Positions 14,892 to 17,033 of a stretch of 17,033 bases of DNA are shown here, one piece after another; position 1 is the first letter of the stretch; every line of letters starts with the position of its first letter. Origin of the DNA: Brevundimonas sp. UBA986. GTDB taxonomy: Bacteria > Pseudomonadota > Alphaproteobacteria > Caulobacterales > Caulobacteraceae. Under the pieces are notes generated by a model that did no database searches, was not told where the DNA came from, and was given only the letters and a program-made list of their open reading frames with translations. The stretch is taken from contig DBBK01000146.1 in assembly GCA_002292165.1 (NCBI GenBank), positions 591 to 17,623 of the forward strand, read 5' to 3'. A program made the translations under genes and the position numbers.

Positions 14892-16046
14892 TTAGGGCGT
14901 TTTGAGCGCTCCGGCGGGCGTCGGCGCAACCGCGGCGCGGCAGGTTTTGCGCCTCTTCAACCATCCCTTGATCCGGGTCTGCATCGGCTGATCGATGACC
15001 GTATGGAACAGGAAGGCGACAGCGAAGGCCGCGCCGATCCCGCCGGCGAACAGCAGCCATTGCACCGCGACCGACAGGGCGAACCGGGCGATCAGGGCGT
15101 TGGCGACTCCGAACCAGGCGATGCGGGTCACCTCATTGGTGATGAACATCGAGAAGGACATGACCGAGGCCCGCTCCACCAGCTTCGACGGGCGGGGCAC
15201 CGGCACGGCGCCGGCGGACAGGATGATCAGGGAGATCAGGACCAGGGCGATCAGGGCGTGTTTGTCGAACAGCTCCAGCACGAAGAAGGCGACGGCGGAG
15301 GTGATCCCGACCACGGCGGCCAGCTTCGGCGCGATCCAGACCCGCTCGGTGAACTGGGCCAGACCCATGCCGAGGATGAACAGGGGCAGGGCGCGCCAGA
15401 AGCCGTACATCATCGGCATCTGATAGACCGGATAGCCGAACAGGGCCCAGGTCGCCTGGTTGAACAGCAGATACAGGACCGTGACGCCCGCCAGAGCCGT
15501 CCACGGGCCCAGACGCCTCATCCCTTTCAGGATCCAGGGGAACGCCAGGTAGCAGCCGATCAGGGCCGAGACCGACCAGCTGGGCGCGTTCCAGCCGAGG
15601 CCGCCATGGATGCCGAAGGCCTGGGTCAGGGTCAGCTGGGCCGGCAGCTGGTCCCAGCGGAACCATTCCGGATTGCGCGGCGGCATACCGACGGCCGTGG
15701 CGACGAGGACGAGGGTGACCAGCGACAGGCCGACCAGCAGATGGGCCGGAACCACGCGCAGGAACCGCTTCAGGAAGAAGTCGCCCGGCGACATCCGACC
15801 AGCGTTCACGGCGGCGCCGTAGACCCGCATCAGCACATAGCCGGAATCGATCAGGAAGAAGTTGGTCAGCAGGAAGCCGCCGCGCTCGAAGATCGGATTG
15901 ATCAGATGGGCGAGGGGCGCCGGGCCCGCAGCCTGGAAGTGGTGCAGGATGATCAGGCTGGCCACAATGAAACGCAGGGCGTCCAGCCAGCCGCCGCGGG
16001 AGATGGGCGGTGTCTCGTTTCGGGTCGAAATCGCGGTCCAGGCCAT
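14892..16046 (-). CDS. Acyltransferase-3 (OafA/YrhL type) membrane protein
   Basis: 384 residues with about ten hydrophobic segments. Family marks: WLDALRFIVASLIILHHF with the His35-His36 pair, SGYVLMRVYG, and FFLKRFLRVVPAHL with R94 and R97 before Pro100, the conserved R-x-x-R of acyltransferase family 3. Such proteins move acyl groups (often acetyl) across the inner membrane onto polysaccharides, LPS or peptidoglycan. The C-terminal tail is basic (KGWLKRRKTCR) and cytoplasmic. AAGGAG is nine bases before the ATG but lies inside a hairpin (16051-16070). Same strand as the oxygenase gene upstream (76-base gap) and the histidine kinase downstream (103-base gap). Glycan substrate unknown. Confidence 0.93.
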   Translation of the reverse strand: MAWTAISTRNETPPISRGGWLDALRFIVASLIILHHFQAAGPAPLAHLINPIFERGGFLLTNFFLIDSGYVLMRVYGAAVNAGRMSPGDFFLKRFLRVVPAHLLVGLSLVTLVLVATAVGMPPRNPEWFRWDQLPAQLTLTQAFGIHGGLGWNAPSWSVSALIGCYLAFPWILKGMRRLGPWTALAGVTVLYLLFNQATWALFGYPVYQMPMMYGFWRALPLFILGMGLAQFTERVWIAPKLAAVVGITSAVAFFVLELFDKHALIALVLISLIILSAGAVPVPRPSKLVERASVMSFSMFITNEVTRIAWFGVANALIARFALSVAVQWLLFAGGIGAAFAVAFLFHTVIDQPMQTRIKGWLKRRKTCRAAVAPTPAGALKTP

Positions 16047-16050
16047 CGCA

Positions 16051-16070
16051 AAAGGCTCCTTCGAGCCTCT
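16051..16070 (-). promoter_or_regulatory. Hairpin that contains the acyltransferase ribosome site
   Basis: On the minus strand AGGCTC-GAAG-GAGCCT forms a stem-loop, extendable by A-U and G-U pairs, followed by TTTTGCG and then the acyltransferase ATG. The AAGGAG ribosome site (16056-16061) lies in the loop and the 3' arm. The stem plus T-run also looks like a short terminator for the oxygenase gene upstream, so it may act as terminator, attenuator or translation switch. Confidence 0.5.
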
Positions 16071-16122
16071 CCGGGCAAGGAGCGGACCATCGGCTACAGC
16101 CGCGGTTGCGGAGAGGTCGGAC

Positions 16123-16959
16123 CTAACCCCGAGTGGGCGCTCTGGGCCGCATCCACTGCGACAGGATCCATTTCTCGCCCGAAATCGGGGGCAGGCCGGC
16201 GTGGCGGGTCAGGGGATCGGGCGCGCCGTCGGGCGTGACATTGGCCCAGAGTATGGCGTCGCCCTTTCGGCCCCGGAAGCGTTGGTCGCCGCTTTCGAAG
16301 GCCGTTTCGCCGCCCTCATAGTCGTCGTTCAGCCAGATCAGGCCCGTGGCGATCCTTTGGCCCGAGCGGGTCAGGTCGTCGCGGTGACCGGAGACGACCG
16401 GATCGAGGAAGTCGAAATGCCAGTCGAACTTCTGACCGGGCGTGTAGCGCAGCACCTGGCAGGGCTCGAGACCGGGGACGGGCAGGCCCGCCAGTCGGGC
16501 GAACCGCTCGCGCACCAGCACCAGCACCAGGTCGGTCGCGGCCAGATCGAAGACGAAGGCAGTGTTGGTCCGGATCGGGGCGGGCCGTCCCGCGCCGGAC
16601 ACGGGATCGTAGACCTCCGCCGGCGTCAGATGGGGCGCGGCGCGGCCGCGGATCCAGTCGCAGACGGCGGGAGAGACGAAGCCGTCGGCCAGAAACACCG
16701 TCGGGTGTTCCGAGACCCGGCGCGGCGCCGGCGGGCGGAACCAGGCCTCAAGCCCGCCCGGTTCGGCCTCGAGCAGACTGAGGCTGGCGGCGGCGACGGC
16801 GTATCCCCGGTCGGCGGCGCGGCGCAAACGCTCCAACGCCAGCGGCGGATCGTGCGGCGTCCCCAGGCCGATGGCCGAGAGCACGGCGAGCCGGTGCAGG
16901 GCCTCGCCATCGTCAGGCAGGCGCTCCAGCTCGGCGGGGCTCCAGCCGATGTCCACCAT
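16123..16959 (-). CDS. Sel1-like plus prolyl-4-hydroxylase-type 2OG-Fe(II) oxygenase
   Basis: 278 residues. The N-terminal part (about 16-65, GEALHRLAVLSAIGLGTPHDP and ALERLRRAADRGYAVAAASL) is Sel1/TPR-like. The catalytic domain has the iron ligands H181-x-D183 in FDWHFDFLD and distal H253, with K263 ten residues on, where prolyl 4-hydroxylases bind the 2-oxoglutarate carboxylate. IWLNDDYEGGETAF and KGDAILW are also typical. It should hydroxylate a protein or small molecule using oxygen, iron and 2-oxoglutarate; substrate unknown. No signal peptide. The ATG at 16959 follows the previous gene's stop by ten bases, so the two are probably co-transcribed; only a weak GGA precedes it. Confidence 0.93.
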   Translation of the reverse strand: MVDIGWSPAELERLPDDGEALHRLAVLSAIGLGTPHDPPLALERLRRAADRGYAVAAASLSLLEAEPGGLEAWFRPPAPRRVSEHPTVFLADGFVSPAVCDWIRGRAAPHLTPAEVYDPVSGAGRPAPIRTNTAFVFDLAATDLVLVLVRERFARLAGLPVPGLEPCQVLRYTPGQKFDWHFDFLDPVVSGHRDDLTRSGQRIATGLIWLNDDYEGGETAFESGDQRFRGRKGDAILWANVTPDGAPDPLTRHAGLPPISGEKWILSQWMRPRAPTRG

Positions 16960-16969
16960 CAGAATCCGA

Positions 16970-17033
16970 TCAGCGCGTCAGGCGCAGGAACTCCTCGCGG
17001 GTGCGAGGATCGTCCTTGACCACGCCCAGCAGG
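16970..17033 (-). CDS. C-terminal end of an unidentified gene (partial)
   Basis: The last 20 codons of a minus-strand gene, reading LLGVVKDDPRTREEFLRLTR before a TGA at 16972-16970. Nearly all third codon positions are G or C in this frame and not in the others, which supports it as real coding sequence. It ends ten bases before the oxygenase start, an operon-like spacing. Too short to name. Confidence 0.6.
   Translation of the reverse strand, partial: LLGVVKDDPRTREEFLRLTR

Noticed and set aside
15003..16238. Long plus-strand open frame over the acyltransferase gene
   Set aside because: Low-complexity Asp/Gln/Gly-rich product without any domain; the minus strand encodes a clear acyltransferase-3 protein.
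1..17033. A mobile element, defence island or CRISPR array
   Set aside because: No repeats, integrase, transposase, nuclease or toxin-antitoxin signature; base composition and codon use look even across the window.

Overview
This is a gene-dense, high-GC stretch of ordinary bacterial chromosome. The alphaproteobacterial L28 and CdnL/CarD, GANTC and CtrA-type TTAACC motifs in front of flagellar genes, and a flgB-flgC-fliE block divergent from fliO-fliP point to Caulobacterales. A Brevundimonas-like member of Caulobacteraceae is my best guess; that genus call is inference. I see no transposase, integrase, phage gene, CRISPR array, tRNA or rRNA.

Layout. (1) 1-3530: the end of a CdnL/CarD transcription factor gene with a strong terminator, then three minus-strand genes: a GT4 glycosyltransferase, a DUF808 membrane protein and a secreted DUF3617 protein. 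(2) 3651-5008: rpmB (L28) with a clear promoter and terminator, convergent with a DUF983 zinc-ribbon membrane protein and a small secreted protein. (3) 5065-8328: a 961-residue exported protein with a beta-rich N-terminal half and a TPR-like C-terminal half, preceded by a CtrA-like site and convergent with the nucleoid protein gene hup. (4) 8440-10935: an early flagellar locus. fliO-fliP (export gate) run leftward and flgB-flgC-fliE (proximal rod and rod/MS-ring junction) run rightward from a shared 142-bp region with three TTAACC-type half-sites. (5) 10954-12749: kdsA (Kdo synthesis for LPS), a VOC protein and a single-domain response regulator. (6) 12761-17033: minus-strand genes for a soluble GAF-PAS hybrid histidine kinase, an acyltransferase-3 membrane protein, a Sel1/prolyl-4-hydroxylase-like oxygenase and the tail of one more gene.

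Functionally, the window mixes housekeeping (L28, HU, CdnL), envelope work (KdsA, glycosyltransferase, acyltransferase, several exported proteins), early flagellum assembly and two-component signalling. The best-supported regulatory theme is cell-cycle-type (CtrA) control of the flagellar locus and possibly of the large TPR protein. I do not see a clear new defence or mobile system. The least explained items are the large exported TPR protein, the unpaired response regulator/hybrid kinase couple, and several hairpins or palindromes at gene starts and ends.
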